Position numbers and translations under genes: made by a program. This document shows positions 8,680-17,346 of a stretch of 48,514 bases of DNA, in pieces. The notes under the pieces are model-generated. The model did not search any database, was not told where the DNA came from, and saw nothing but the letters and a program-made list of their open reading frames with translations. The DNA lies in NCBI GenBank assembly GCA_900473685.1, contig UCNE01000030.1, positions 1-48,514 of the forward strand. The letters run 5' to 3'. This stretch comes from Hyphomicrobiales bacterium (lineage in GTDB: Bacteria > Pseudomonadota > Alphaproteobacteria > Rhizobiales > Rhizobiaceae). Position 1 is the first letter of the stretch. Each line of letters opens with the position of its first letter.

Positions 8680-8926
8680 AGCCTTTCAAGGCCTTGCCGA
8701 GAAAGCGTTTGGCCGCTTTGGCATTGCGGGTCGGGGACAGATAAAAATCGATCGTGTTGCCGAATTTGTCGACGGGCCCGGTAAAGATAGGTCCGTTGTC
8801 CGTGGACTTTCACATAGGTTTCATCAAAGCGCCATTCGTTGACAGCGGCCGGCGCCAGTGCCTGCATAGCTGCTTTTCAATCTCCGGCGCTCTTTCGGAC
8901 ATCAACGGGATTCTTGCAGTAGAGCC
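8680..8926 (-). mobile_element. IS6-family insertion-sequence remnant (left copy)
   Basis: On the minus strand this begins at 8926 with a terminal sequence GGCTCTACTGCAAG, matching the end of the right copy at 29183. It carries the transposase stretch WRFDETYVKVHGQRTYLYR followed by frameshifted sequence that in another frame reads LSPTRNAKAAKRFLGKALKG. Against the right copy it lacks about 190 internal bases between CTCCGGCGC (8882-8890) and CTCTTTCGG, which removes the N-terminal helix-turn-helix. The 3' part of the transposase is gone beyond about 8680. It is non-functional. The 160 bases between 8516 and 8679 hold no gene I can recognise. Confidence 0.8.
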
Positions 8927-10389
8927 GTCTGGAGCGCATTCGCCAATTTCTTGACGGCAACCTCAAGCTCGGCCGGTGTGTAGGCCGCAAACCCCATCAG
9001 GAATCCGGCCTTGCCATCGCCGGAGACATTGAGCGCCGAAAGTCCCAAAAGCTCGACGCCAACACGCCGTGCAGCGTCAATGGCAAGGCGTTCGGAGATG
9101 TCACAAGTTAGCACACAGGGCATCTGCAATCCTCCGATGGGGGCATGCGGTTCGACAAAATCGGCCAGATGCTTTCGAACCAACCCAGTCAGCACATCAA
9201 GCCGCTGCGCATAGATGCCGCGCATGGTGCGGACATGCCCGCCGAAATGCCCGCCCTCCATGAATCGCGCCAGCGTCAGTTGCGCGATCGATGCGGTATG
9301 CCCGTCGAGCAGCGTGCGCGCGACCGTCATCGGCTTCACCAATTGCGGCGGCAGAACGACATAACCGATCCGCAAACCGGGGAAGAGGGATTTGGTGAAA
9401 GTACCAATGTAGATAGTCCGATCATGCGAATCGAGACCCTGGATACAAGCGGTGGGCTTGCCCGCATAATGGAACTCGCTGTCGTAATCGTCCTCGATGA
9501 TCCAGGCCCGATACCGGGCTGCCCACTCGATCAGGGCCAGACGCCGATCGAGCGCCAGCGTCGCACCGGTTGGAAACTGGTGGGAGGGCGTGAGGAAAAT
9601 GGCCCTGGCACGGTGAGGATCGTCCAGGATCGGCTCAACCATGACACCCTGACGGTCCACGGGGATCGGAACGCTTTCGAGACCGGCGGCGTCGAACGCC
9701 CCGCGCGCGCCGTAATAGGCAGGGTCTTCAATGTATATCCGATCGCCAGGGTCGAGCAGCATGTTCGCGCAGAGCATCATTGCCTGTTGCGAGCTGGTCA
9801 GGACCAGCACCCGGTCGGCGGTGGCGTGTGCGCCGCGTTCGAGGTTTACATAATCCGCAATGGCGCGGCGTAGTTGCTCGGCGCCCTGCGGATCGCCATG
9901 CTGTAACGCCTGAGTGCCAACCTCTTTGAGCACCTGTCGTTCGAGCCGTTCCCAAAGCGTCAGCGGAAAGCCGCGCGTATCCGGCACGCCGGGCGCGAAA
10001 GGGCGTGGCGTCAGCGCCTCGCGGACGCCACCACTGCGGAACATGATATTGCCCCGCCTGCTCAGCTTCGGGGCCTGGTTTCGCAGGGGCGCATCGCGTG
10101 TGCGTGGCGCAAATCTGGTCATCTCCGCCACGAAGCTACCGCTGCCGACCCGCCGTTCGATGAACCCTTCGGCGTGAAGCTGCGCATAGGCGGCCTCTAT
10201 CGTGTCGCGCGAGACACCGAGCGATTTGGCAAGGGCGCGTGAGGCCGGCAGCGGCTTTCCAGGTCCAAGCGCGCAGTCGAGGATCAGTTGCCGGACCGCA
10301 CGCTGTATCCGCGCATGCAGCGGCATTGCCGCATGCGCGGGGTTGGTGAGCCATGCCTTGACGGATTCGAGTTGGGAGTGTTTGAACAA
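8902..10389 (-). CDS. MocR-type GntR regulator with PLP aminotransferase domain
   Basis: A transcription factor of about 495 residues with an N-terminal GntR winged helix (about 22-95: MPLHARIQRAVRQLI, LPASRALAKSLGVSRDTIEAAY) joined to a fold-type I aminotransferase domain (about 130-480). The PLP-binding lysine lies in GTFTKSLFPGLRIGY and the phosphate-contact region in IEDDYDSEF. The extended start is a TTG at 10389; an ATG at residue 22 is an alternative. The last eight codons (from about 8928) and the stop lie in the IS6 end that begins at 8926, so the native C-terminus has been replaced, although the domain appears essentially complete. It is divergent from the BenE-type transporter gene 122 bases away, its likely target. 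MocR proteins often sense PLP, GABA or an amino compound; the effector here is unknown. Confidence 0.88.
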   Translation of the reverse strand: MFKHSQLESVKAWLTNPAHAAMPLHARIQRAVRQLILDCALGPGKPLPASRALAKSLGVSRDTIEAAYAQLHAEGFIERRVGSGSFVAEMTRFAPRTRDAPLRNQAPKLSRRGNIMFRSGGVREALTPRPFAPGVPDTRGFPLTLWERLERQVLKEVGTQALQHGDPQGAEQLRRAIADYVNLERGAHATADRVLVLTSSQQAMMLCANMLLDPGDRIYIEDPAYYGARGAFDAAGLESVPIPVDRQGVMVEPILDDPHRARAIFLTPSHQFPTGATLALDRRLALIEWAARYRAWIIEDDYDSEFHYAGKPTACIQGLDSHDRTIYIGTFTKSLFPGLRIGYVVLPPQLVKPMTVARTLLDGHTASIAQLTLARFMEGGHFGGHVRTMRGIYAQRLDVLTGLVRKHLADFVEPHAPIGGLQMPCVLTCDISERLAIDAARRVGVELLGLSALNVSGDGKAGFLMGFAAYTPAELEVAVKKLANALQTALLQESR

Positions 10390-10511
10390 ATGGTCTGGAC
10401 CTATGGGAATAAATGGCGGGGAATATCAGGCCATTATCCGGCTAGATGTCAAGCGTTACTCGCCGCCACCTGTGCTGCCTTGCGCCCCGCTTTTCGAAAG
10501 ACCCTCAGACC

Positions 10512-11729
10512 ATGTCATCGAGTTCTTTATCATCGCCCGTTCGGTTAAATAATCTCATCCATCCCATTGTCGCCGGGCTGATTTCCGTCATCGTCAACTA
10601 TGGCAGCACTTTCATTCTTGTTTTCCAGGCGGCACGGGTGGCAAACCTTGGTCCCGAACTGACGGCATCCTGGGTATGGTCGGTCTCGATTGGTGTCGGT
10701 CTGACGGGATTGTTCCTGAGTTGGCGTTATCGCGAGCCGATTATCACAGCCTGGTCGACGCCGGCCGCCGCTTTCCTGGTCACGGCGCTTGCCACCACAT
10801 CCTATGCCGAAGCCGTCGGGGCCTACATTATCTCAGCCGCCGCCTTCGTCCTGCTCGGCTTGTCGGGTTATTTCGAGAAGGTGATCCGGCTGATCCCGCC
10901 CAGCATCGCCTCGGGTTTGCTCGCGGGCATATTGCTGCGGTTCGGAATCGGGGCGTTTGGCGGCGCGAGCGTCGATCCCGTTCTGGTCGGCCTGTTGATC
11001 GTCGCCTACGTGCTGCTCAAGCGAATTTCCGCCCGCTATGCCGTAGCCGGCCTATTGGTGATCGGCGTCGTCTTTCTGCTCGCTCAGGATCGCGTCGATC
11101 TGTCCGGCCTGCAATTGAAGCTCGCCATGCCGATTTTCACCATGCCGGAGTTCACGCTGAACGGCGCCTTGAGCGTCGCACTACCTTTGTTCCTCATCAC
11201 GCTGACTGGCCAATATATGCCGGGTATGCTCGTGCTGCGGAATGACGGGTTCAAGACGAACGCCAATCCCATCGTGACAGTGACCGGCCTTGGCTCCCTC
11301 ATCATGGCGCCGTTCGGCTCGCATGCGTTCAACATCGCAGCCATCACGGCCGCTATCGCCACAGGCCGGGAAGCGCACGAAGATCCGGCGAAGCGCTGGA
11401 TTGCCGGTATCGCTGCGGGTTTCTTCTATGTGCTGGTCGGCGTGTTCGGCGTGACCCTTGCAGCGGTCTTCATGGCGTTCCCGGCAACGTTCATCACCAC
11501 GCTGGCGGGCCTTGCGCTGCTTGGCACTATCGGTGGCAGCCTCGCCGGAGCCTTGGCGGAACCGGCCTCGCGCGAAGCGGCGCTCATCACGTTCCTTGCC
11601 TCGGCCGCAAACATCAACATGCTCGGCGTCGGCGGTGCATTCTGGGGACTGGTGATCGGGCTCATCGCCTACATCGTCCTGAACGGGCGGCTGCCACGCA
11701 AACGCCCCGTAAAGGGCGCAGCCGGGTGA
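10512..11729 (+). CDS. BenE-family transporter (benzoate/H+ symporter family)
   Basis: An integral membrane transporter of 405 residues from the ATG at 10512; an in-frame ATG at 10446 would add 22 non-conserved residues. About eleven to twelve hydrophobic segments are visible. The BenE family layout is recognisable: STPAAAFLVTALA near the start, RFGIGAF, an ITLTGQYMPGMLVLR segment and PFGSHAFNIAAITAAI. BenE of Acinetobacter imports benzoate, and E. coli YdcO is a homologue of unknown substrate. No benzoate degradation genes are visible nearby, so the substrate is open. It is divergent from the MocR gene, which probably controls it. A decayed IS630 element lies downstream. Confidence 0.85.
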   Translation: MSSSSLSSPVRLNNLIHPIVAGLISVIVNYGSTFILVFQAARVANLGPELTASWVWSVSIGVGLTGLFLSWRYREPIITAWSTPAAAFLVTALATTSYAEAVGAYIISAAAFVLLGLSGYFEKVIRLIPPSIASGLLAGILLRFGIGAFGGASVDPVLVGLLIVAYVLLKRISARYAVAGLLVIGVVFLLAQDRVDLSGLQLKLAMPIFTMPEFTLNGALSVALPLFLITLTGQYMPGMLVLRNDGFKTNANPIVTVTGLGSLIMAPFGSHAFNIAAITAAIATGREAHEDPAKRWIAGIAAGFFYVLVGVFGVTLAAVFMAFPATFITTLAGLALLGTIGGSLAGALAEPASREAALITFLASAANINMLGVGGAFWGLVIGLIAYIVLNGRLPRKRPVKGAAG

Positions 11730-12109
11730 TGCAATCGGCCTGGATGCCGTTCGAGCATGGCAATGGCGCTTGGCAGCAGACGGAAACAAAAATAGCTCGA
11801 TAGGTTGTCCCGATGGCCGGTGGCCTCGACCGGTACCCGCTTCAAGATGCCGCCACCGTCCGTGACCTGGCCGTGTGACGGGAATGACCTGCGGTGGAGC
11901 AGTCTACCTCATACCCGGTATGGGCGGTTGCAGTCGGGGGAGGAATCCTAGGTATTGAACGCGTCCCAAACGCTTGGGCTAAGACGGACAGGTACATCGA
12001 TCCCAGCGTGGACAGATGCGGTCTTTGATCCTGTTGGTTACACGGTCGGTGCCTTGTGCCGGACGGATTTCGGCCGTGCGCGTAAACTGTGGACCGGACG
12101 GCGCAGGCC
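11730..12109. other. Intergenic stretch without a recognisable gene
   Basis: About 380 bases between the BenE-type gene and the IS630 relic. Open frames here are short, show no domain I recognise and have no convincing ribosome sites. It probably consists of decayed sequence associated with the insertion element, but I cannot show this. Confidence 0.4.
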
Positions 12110-12570
12110 ATTCTTCAACAAAGCATTGGCGCGGCTGGTTTTTATCGACGAGACATCGACAAATACAAAGCTGACGAAGCGGTCTGGATGGTCTGCGCGA
12201 TGAATGCCTGTATCTTCAGGCTTGGATAGAGACCCAACTCGCGCCGACGCTGTCGCCAGGCGACGTCGTCATCCTCGACAATGTCGCCTTCCATAAAAGC
12301 GAGCGCGCCCAAGAACTGGTCAAGGCAAAAGGAGCCTGGATGCTGTTTCTGCCACCCTAGAGTCCGGACCTCAATCCCATCGAGATGGCTTTTTCAAAGC
12401 TCAAGACGCTGCTGCGAAAGCGGGCAGCCCGCAGCTTCGACGCCATCACCCACGCCCTCGGCGAAATCTGCAATCTCTTCTCCATTACAGAATGTAGAAA
12501 TTACTTCAAACCAGCGGGATATGAATGCGATGAAAGGCGACACGCTTTAGGAGCTTGCGGGCATCCCTAA
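12110..12570 (+). pseudogene. IS630-family transposase relic
   Basis: Two out-of-frame pieces of an IS630/Tc1-type DDE transposase. The first reads ALARLVFIDETSTNTKLTKRSGW (12125-12190 region), containing the first catalytic Asp motif IDET. After a deletion and frame change comes LQAWIETQLAPTLSPGDVVILDN (second Asp), an AFHKSERAQELVKAKG segment, and PP-stop-SPDLNPIEM. The usual PPYSPDLNPIE tyrosine codon is TAG at 12358. The C-terminal AFSKLKTLLRK...CRNYFKPAGY follows, ending at 12570. The deletion, frameshift and nonsense codon make it dead. I could not place its terminal repeats. Confidence 0.85.
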
Positions 12571-12679
12571 GCGACCGGCGACCGCGCTCTTTTCTGGCCA
12601 GTTAGCACGCTTTCTCCGTAACCGGAGCGATCATTTCAGTGAAAGGGGATCGTGCGCGATATCCGGTTGCCTGGCTCAG

Positions 12680-13591
12680 TTAGCGCTCGAACGGTTCGCC
12701 AAGCGAGGCGACGCCGTTCAGCTTCAGGAGGCGGCGGTTGGCCGAGATGATGCCGAGTACGACGATGGTGACGAGATAGGGCAGGCTCGACAGCAACTGT
12801 GAGGGGACGTCCATTCCTGTCGCCTGGGCTGCGAGCCCCATCAGCGAGACAGCGCCGAACAGGCAGGCGCCGAGGAAGATGCGGCCAGTGAGCCATGTGC
12901 CGAAGACGACGAGGGCGATGGCAATCCAGCCTCGGCCAGCGATCATCCCATCAGCCCAGAGCGGTGTGTAGATCACCGCGGCGTAAGCACCCGCAAAACC
13001 CGCCATCGCCCCGCCGAATGCAATGGCGATGACCCGAACGCTGATGACCGGGTAACCGATGGCATGGGCCGCCTTGGGGTTTTCGCCGACGGCGCGGACG
13101 ACAAGGCCAAGTTTGGTGTAGGTGAACATCGCCCACATGCCGAACGTTGCCAAAAGCGAAATCCACACAACAATATCCTGGTTAAAAAGCCCGCCGACGA
13201 CCGGAAGTTCGGACAACCAAGGAAACGCAAGCTTCGGTAGCGCCTTGACCGTCAGGCTTTCGTAAGTCTTTCCGAAAAGCGCGGAAAGTCCTTGACCGAA
13301 AATGCCGATTGCCAGGCCGGTCGCCACTTGGTTGGCCCGAAATCCAAGAGCGACAATGGCGAACACCAGCGAAAGAGCAGCGCCGCCGAGACCTGCAATC
13401 ACGAAGCCGAAAAAATGACCGCCGCCGTGATAGACGACAATGAAGGCGAGCACGGCACCAAGGGCCATCAGCCCTTCGACCCCAAGGTTGAGGACGCCGG
13501 CGCGCTCGACCACCAGTTCACCGAGAGCGGCGAGAAGAAACGGCGTAGCGGCTGCAAGCATGCCGGATAGGATGAACTCGATGGCGTTCAT
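12680..13591 (-). CDS. BMP-type ABC importer, second permease (NupQ/YufQ-like)
   Basis: An inner-membrane permease of 303 residues of the branched-chain amino acid/ribose superfamily, in the group that works with BMP-family nucleoside receptors (YufQ/NupC2-like). Eight or more hydrophobic helices are visible, with AGVLNLGVEGLMALGA near the N-terminus (the hallmark NLGVEG) and VRAVGENPKAAHAIGYPV in the cytoplasmic loop. I take the ATG at 13591 (MNAIEFILSG) because it overlaps the upstream permease stop as ATGA. It is the last gene of the eight-gene operon that starts at 20879. It forms a heterodimeric channel with the product of 13588-14700. Confidence 0.9.
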   Translation of the reverse strand: MNAIEFILSGMLAAATPFLLAALGELVVERAGVLNLGVEGLMALGAVLAFIVVYHGGGHFFGFVIAGLGGAALSLVFAIVALGFRANQVATGLAIGIFGQGLSALFGKTYESLTVKALPKLAFPWLSELPVVGGLFNQDIVVWISLLATFGMWAMFTYTKLGLVVRAVGENPKAAHAIGYPVISVRVIAIAFGGAMAGFAGAYAAVIYTPLWADGMIAGRGWIAIALVVFGTWLTGRIFLGACLFGAVSLMGLAAQATGMDVPSQLLSSLPYLVTIVVLGIISANRRLLKLNGVASLGEPFER

Positions 13592-14700
13592 GTCGGGCTC
13601 CGGTGGGCGGTCTTTTCGGTGGCTTGCCGCCATTCAAGGCGGTAACGCACAAAGGCCACAGAAACGAGATAGGCAAGCAGAAGACTGCCCTGGAAGACGC
13701 GGACGGCGGCGATCGGCAGGTTTGCCGAAACCATGGCATTGTCGCCGCCGATATAGATGACGGCCATGACCAGCGCGGAAACGATGATCCCAATTGGATG
13801 CAGGCCGCCGAGATAGGCGACGATGATGGCTGCATACCCGTAACCGGTGGAAATGGACCGCTGCAGCTGGCCAAGTGGCCCGGCGACTTCCGCAGCGCCT
13901 GCAAGTCCTGCGGCAAAGCCACCGATCAGCAGCGAAAGCCAGATTGCCCAGCTCTCGCTGAAACCGGCATAACCGGCGGCTCGGGGCGCTAATCCCCCAA
14001 CCTGCAGTTTATAACCGGCAAAACTCTTCTGCATGAAGACCCAGGCCGCCAGCGACAACGCAAGCGTGATGAGCAGCGAAACGTTGACGCGTGTGCCTGA
14101 AATCAGCGTCGGCACCATCGCATCGTATTGGAACATCACGGATTGCGGGAAATTGAAGCCGTTCGGATCCTTCCAGGGACCGAGCAGCAGATAGTTGAGG
14201 AGCTGCACTGCCACAAGACTGAGCATCAGCGACACCAAGATCTCGTTGGCATTCAGCCGGACTCGCCAGAAAGCGGTGATCGACGCCCAGAGCGCGCCGC
14301 CGATTGCGCCGAGCAGCAACATGGCCGGCCAGATCCACTGGCCCGTCGCTTGCGGAAACCAGACCGGAATGGCGGAGGCAAAGATTGCTCCGAGGATGAA
14401 CTGACCCTCTGCGCCGATGTTGAAGACCTTGGCGCGAAAGCCAATCGCCAGCCCCTGGGCGATGAGAAGCAGCGGACCGGCCTTCAGCAACACTTCCGAA
14501 AACGATGCCCATGAAAGGAAGGGTTCCAAAAGCATCGCATAGACGACGGCAACGGGATCGCGCCCCATCACCACGTAGAGGCCGAGGTTGAGGATGATGG
14601 CCACGGCAAGCGCCACGACCGGGGCTAGCAAAGTGGCTGTAAGTGACGCGCGCTCGCGCCGCACGAGGCTGGGAAAGAAAGCCATGGACCAGACACTCAT
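13588..14700 (-). CDS. BMP-type ABC importer, first permease (NupP/YufP-like)
   Basis: An inner-membrane permease of 370 residues, partner of the following permease. Features are a long N-terminal cytoplasmic segment, LAIGFRAKVFNIGAEGQFILGA (hallmark FNIGAEGQ), LNANEILVSLMLSL (typical LNANEI motif of this group) and GYGYAAIIVAYLGGLHPIG near the end. The frame is open upstream, but the ATG at 14700 (MSVWSMAFFP) overlaps the ATPase stop as ATGA and begins the membrane protein correctly. Such permeases import nucleosides, nucleobases or related heterocycles. This fits the purine-like enzymes encoded upstream in the same operon. Confidence 0.9.
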   Translation of the reverse strand: MSVWSMAFFPSLVRRERASLTATLLAPVVALAVAIILNLGLYVVMGRDPVAVVYAMLLEPFLSWASFSEVLLKAGPLLLIAQGLAIGFRAKVFNIGAEGQFILGAIFASAIPVWFPQATGQWIWPAMLLLGAIGGALWASITAFWRVRLNANEILVSLMLSLVAVQLLNYLLLGPWKDPNGFNFPQSVMFQYDAMVPTLISGTRVNVSLLITLALSLAAWVFMQKSFAGYKLQVGGLAPRAAGYAGFSESWAIWLSLLIGGFAAGLAGAAEVAGPLGQLQRSISTGYGYAAIIVAYLGGLHPIGIIVSALVMAVIYIGGDNAMVSANLPIAAVRVFQGSLLLAYLVSVAFVRYRLEWRQATEKTAHRSPT

Positions 14701-16220
14701 GCGTGCGCCTTCTCGGGCGAATGCTGTGCCCCGATCATATATCGGCCGATGTCCTCGGGCCTGGTGTCGCGGGTCACCAGCGGCGGGCTCAGCGCTCCGT
14801 GGTGCAGCACCTGGATGGAATCGCACAGTTCGAACAACTCTTCGAGTTCTTCGGATATGACGAGGATCGCCATGCCCTCATTGCGCAGCGCGACGAGCCG
14901 GCTTCGTATGGCGAATGCGGCGCCGATATCGACGCCCCAAGTCGGCTGGGCCACGAACAGCAGCTTGGGCGACAGCATGATTTCGCGGCCGACGATGAAT
15001 TTCTGCAGATTGCCGCCGGACAGGCTGCCGGCTTCCGCGTCCGGGCCGGGTGTGCGGACATCGTATTGGCGGATGCAATCTTGTGTGAACGCCGCCGCGC
15101 GCGCCCTGTCGACAAGCCCGCCGCGCAGAAGCTTCAGCGGATGGGCCGTCAAAAGGGTGTTGAGAACAAGCGACATTTCCGGCACGGCGCCCCGCCCGAG
15201 CCGATCTTCCGGAACAAAGGCAAATCCGAGCTTGCGGCGGGCGGCGGCACCGAGCCTGCCGACATCCTTGCCCATCATGTAGATCCGGTCGCGCTGTTCG
15301 CGTCCCATTAGCGTTTCGCCGGATATCAGCGCGGCAAGTTCACTTTGGCCATTGCCGGAAATTCCAGCGATCCCCAGAATTTCACCGGCGCGCACTTCAA
15401 GGCTGATGCCGGAAAGCGGCACGCCGAAAGGATCGGAGGGCGTGTGGTCGAGGCCGATGATCTCAAGCTGCTTTTCACCGCCTGCCCGAGGCAGGGCCGG
15501 CATCGGCGACGGCATGTCGCGGCCGATCATCATGCGGGCAAGGTCATGAGCGTCGTGCTCGCGCGGATCGATATCCCCCGTCACGCGCCCGCCGCGCAGG
15601 ATGGTCGCCCGGTCGCAGATCGCCCGGATTTCCTCCAGCTTGTGGGAAATGAACAGGATGGAAACGCCGCCATCGCGCAGGCGCCGTAACGTCTCGAAAA
15701 GCTTTTCGACCAATTGCGGCGGCAGGACCGAGGTGGGTTCGTCGAGGATGAGCAGTTTCGGATTGGTCATCAGGCAGCGGATGATCTCCACCCGCTGCCG
15801 TTCGCCGACAGACAGCGCATGCACGTGGGCGAGCGGATTGACGTCTAGGCCGAACTCCCGCCCAAGTGCCTCGATGCGGTCTTTGAGATCGGCTTTTCGT
15901 CCGGGAACGACCAACCGGATGTTTTCCAACACGGTCAAAGTTTCGAACAGCGAGAAGTGTTGGAAGACCATGCCGATGCCCCTGCGCCTGGCGTCCGCAG
16001 GAGAGGCAAGGTGCAAGGGCTGATCTTCCCAGATGACGGTCCCGTCATCCGGCTGCTCGACGCCGTAGATCAGTTTCATCAGCGTCGATTTTCCCGCCCC
16101 GTTTTCGCCGAGGATCGCATGGATCGACTGTGGAGCGACATCCAGATTGATTGCCTGATTGGCATGGATCGGGCCGTAGCTCTTGGAAATGCCGCGCAGC
16201 GACAGGAGCGGGATGGTCAT
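14697..16220 (-). CDS. BMP-type ABC importer ATPase, two nucleotide-binding domains
   Basis: A cytoplasmic ATPase of 507 residues with two ABC domains in tandem, as in RbsA, MglA and NupO/YufO. The first domain (about 1-240) has Walker A GENGAGKST, signature LSVGERQRVEI and Walker B LLILDEPTSVL. The second (about 250-500) has a degenerate Walker A (GISGNGQSE), signature LSGGNLQKFIVGREI and a Walker B region with FVAQPTWGVDIGAA. A weakened second site is normal for this family. It begins three bases after the binding-protein stop. It powers the two permeases encoded next, to which it is translationally coupled. Confidence 0.92.
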   Translation of the reverse strand: MTIPLLSLRGISKSYGPIHANQAINLDVAPQSIHAILGENGAGKSTLMKLIYGVEQPDDGTVIWEDQPLHLASPADARRRGIGMVFQHFSLFETLTVLENIRLVVPGRKADLKDRIEALGREFGLDVNPLAHVHALSVGERQRVEIIRCLMTNPKLLILDEPTSVLPPQLVEKLFETLRRLRDGGVSILFISHKLEEIRAICDRATILRGGRVTGDIDPREHDAHDLARMMIGRDMPSPMPALPRAGGEKQLEIIGLDHTPSDPFGVPLSGISLEVRAGEILGIAGISGNGQSELAALISGETLMGREQRDRIYMMGKDVGRLGAAARRKLGFAFVPEDRLGRGAVPEMSLVLNTLLTAHPLKLLRGGLVDRARAAAFTQDCIRQYDVRTPGPDAEAGSLSGGNLQKFIVGREIMLSPKLLFVAQPTWGVDIGAAFAIRSRLVALRNEGMAILVISEELEELFELCDSIQVLHHGALSPPLVTRDTRPEDIGRYMIGAQHSPEKAHA

Positions 16221-16223
16221 AGC

Positions 16224-17321
16224 TTACTTCGGCAGTGGCGTGGTCACGCCCTTGACGTGCCAATCCAAAGCGACGATTTCGGCGTCCGGCATGGTCGTTC
16301 CTGCGGCTAAGCCTTCGCTGCCGTCGGCCTTGGAGATCGGTCCGGTGAACGGCGAGAAGCTGCCATCGGCGATCTTGGCTTCGATGCCCTTGATCTGGGC
16401 CATGACGTCTGCGGGGACATCCGGGCTCCAGTCGATGACCTCGACGACCTTTTCGGCGACGCCCAGGAAGGTATTGGCGCCTTTAAAGGTGCCAGCGAGG
16501 TGTGCATCAACCGACGCCTTGAAGAAGGGCGACCAATCGGTCGAAATGCAGCCGAGATAAGTTTTCGGCGCGTATTTCTTCATCGATGAGTTGAGGTTGA
16601 ACGAATAGACGCCGGCTTCCTCGCAGGCCGCGATGACGGAAGGGGTATCCTGCGCGTTGGAGAAGATCACGTCGCATTTCTGCGCAATCAACGCCTTGGC
16701 GGCCTCCTGCTCCTTGGCCGGATCAAACCACGAGTTTACCCACACAACCGACACCTCGATATCCGGCTTGACGGCCTGGGCGCCGAGCGTGAAGGCGTTG
16801 ATGGTGGTGATCAGTTCCGGGATAGCGAAGGCAGATACGGAGCCGAGCTTTCCGGTTTTGCTGAGCGCTGCGGCCGCCATGCCAAGCAGATAGGAACCCT
16901 GGAAATACTTGGCGGCGAAGGGCGAGAAGTTCGGCGCGACCTGAAACCCCGATGCATGCAGCACGGTGACGCTCGGGTCTCGGCGGGCAATCTGGAGCGC
17001 GCCGTTCTGATAGCCGAATGAACCGGCGATCAGGAACTTGTTTCCGTCCGCAACCGTCTTGGTCATGATGCGGTCGGCATCGGGGCCTTCCGCGATATTC
17101 TCGAGTATTGTGACCTTCACCTTGTCGCCATAGGCAGCCTTGATGGGATCGAGGCCAGCGGCAAGCGCATGACCCCAGCCGACATCACCGATGGGTGAGG
17201 GCACGATGAGCGTAATCCCGAGCGGCTCGTCGGCGGCGAAGGCGAGGCGGCTGCCGAGCGCGCCGGCAAGGCCGGTTGCGGCGGCGGCCTTGATCAGGTT
17301 TCTACGGGTCAGGTTGTTCAT
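16224..17321 (-). CDS. BMP-family (PnrA-like) periplasmic binding protein
   Basis: A periplasmic receptor of 365 residues. The N-terminus NNLTRRNLIKAAAATGLAGALG is a Tat signal (RRNLIK), with cleavage expected after AFA near residue 29. The mature part matches BMP/PnrA nucleoside receptors: GDVGWGHALAAGLD, an AEGPDADRIMTKTV loop, FLIAGSFGYQNGALQIA, an AAKYFQGSYLLGMAAAALSKTGKLG block and CDVIFSNAQDTPSVIAACEEAGVYSFNLNSS. PnrA-type proteins bind purine nucleosides; other BMP proteins bind nucleobases or autoinducers. Its position between an amidohydrolase and the rest of the importer suggests that it captures the substrate of the enzymes of this operon, probably a purine-like heterocycle. The ligand is inference. 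Confidence 0.9.
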   Translation of the reverse strand: MNNLTRRNLIKAAAATGLAGALGSRLAFAADEPLGITLIVPSPIGDVGWGHALAAGLDPIKAAYGDKVKVTILENIAEGPDADRIMTKTVADGNKFLIAGSFGYQNGALQIARRDPSVTVLHASGFQVAPNFSPFAAKYFQGSYLLGMAAAALSKTGKLGSVSAFAIPELITTINAFTLGAQAVKPDIEVSVVWVNSWFDPAKEQEAAKALIAQKCDVIFSNAQDTPSVIAACEEAGVYSFNLNSSMKKYAPKTYLGCISTDWSPFFKASVDAHLAGTFKGANTFLGVAEKVVEVIDWSPDVPADVMAQIKGIEAKIADGSFSPFTGPISKADGSEGLAAGTTMPDAEIVALDWHVKGVTTPLPK

Positions 17322-17346
17322 TGTGTCAGTTCCCTCTTTTGGTTTT

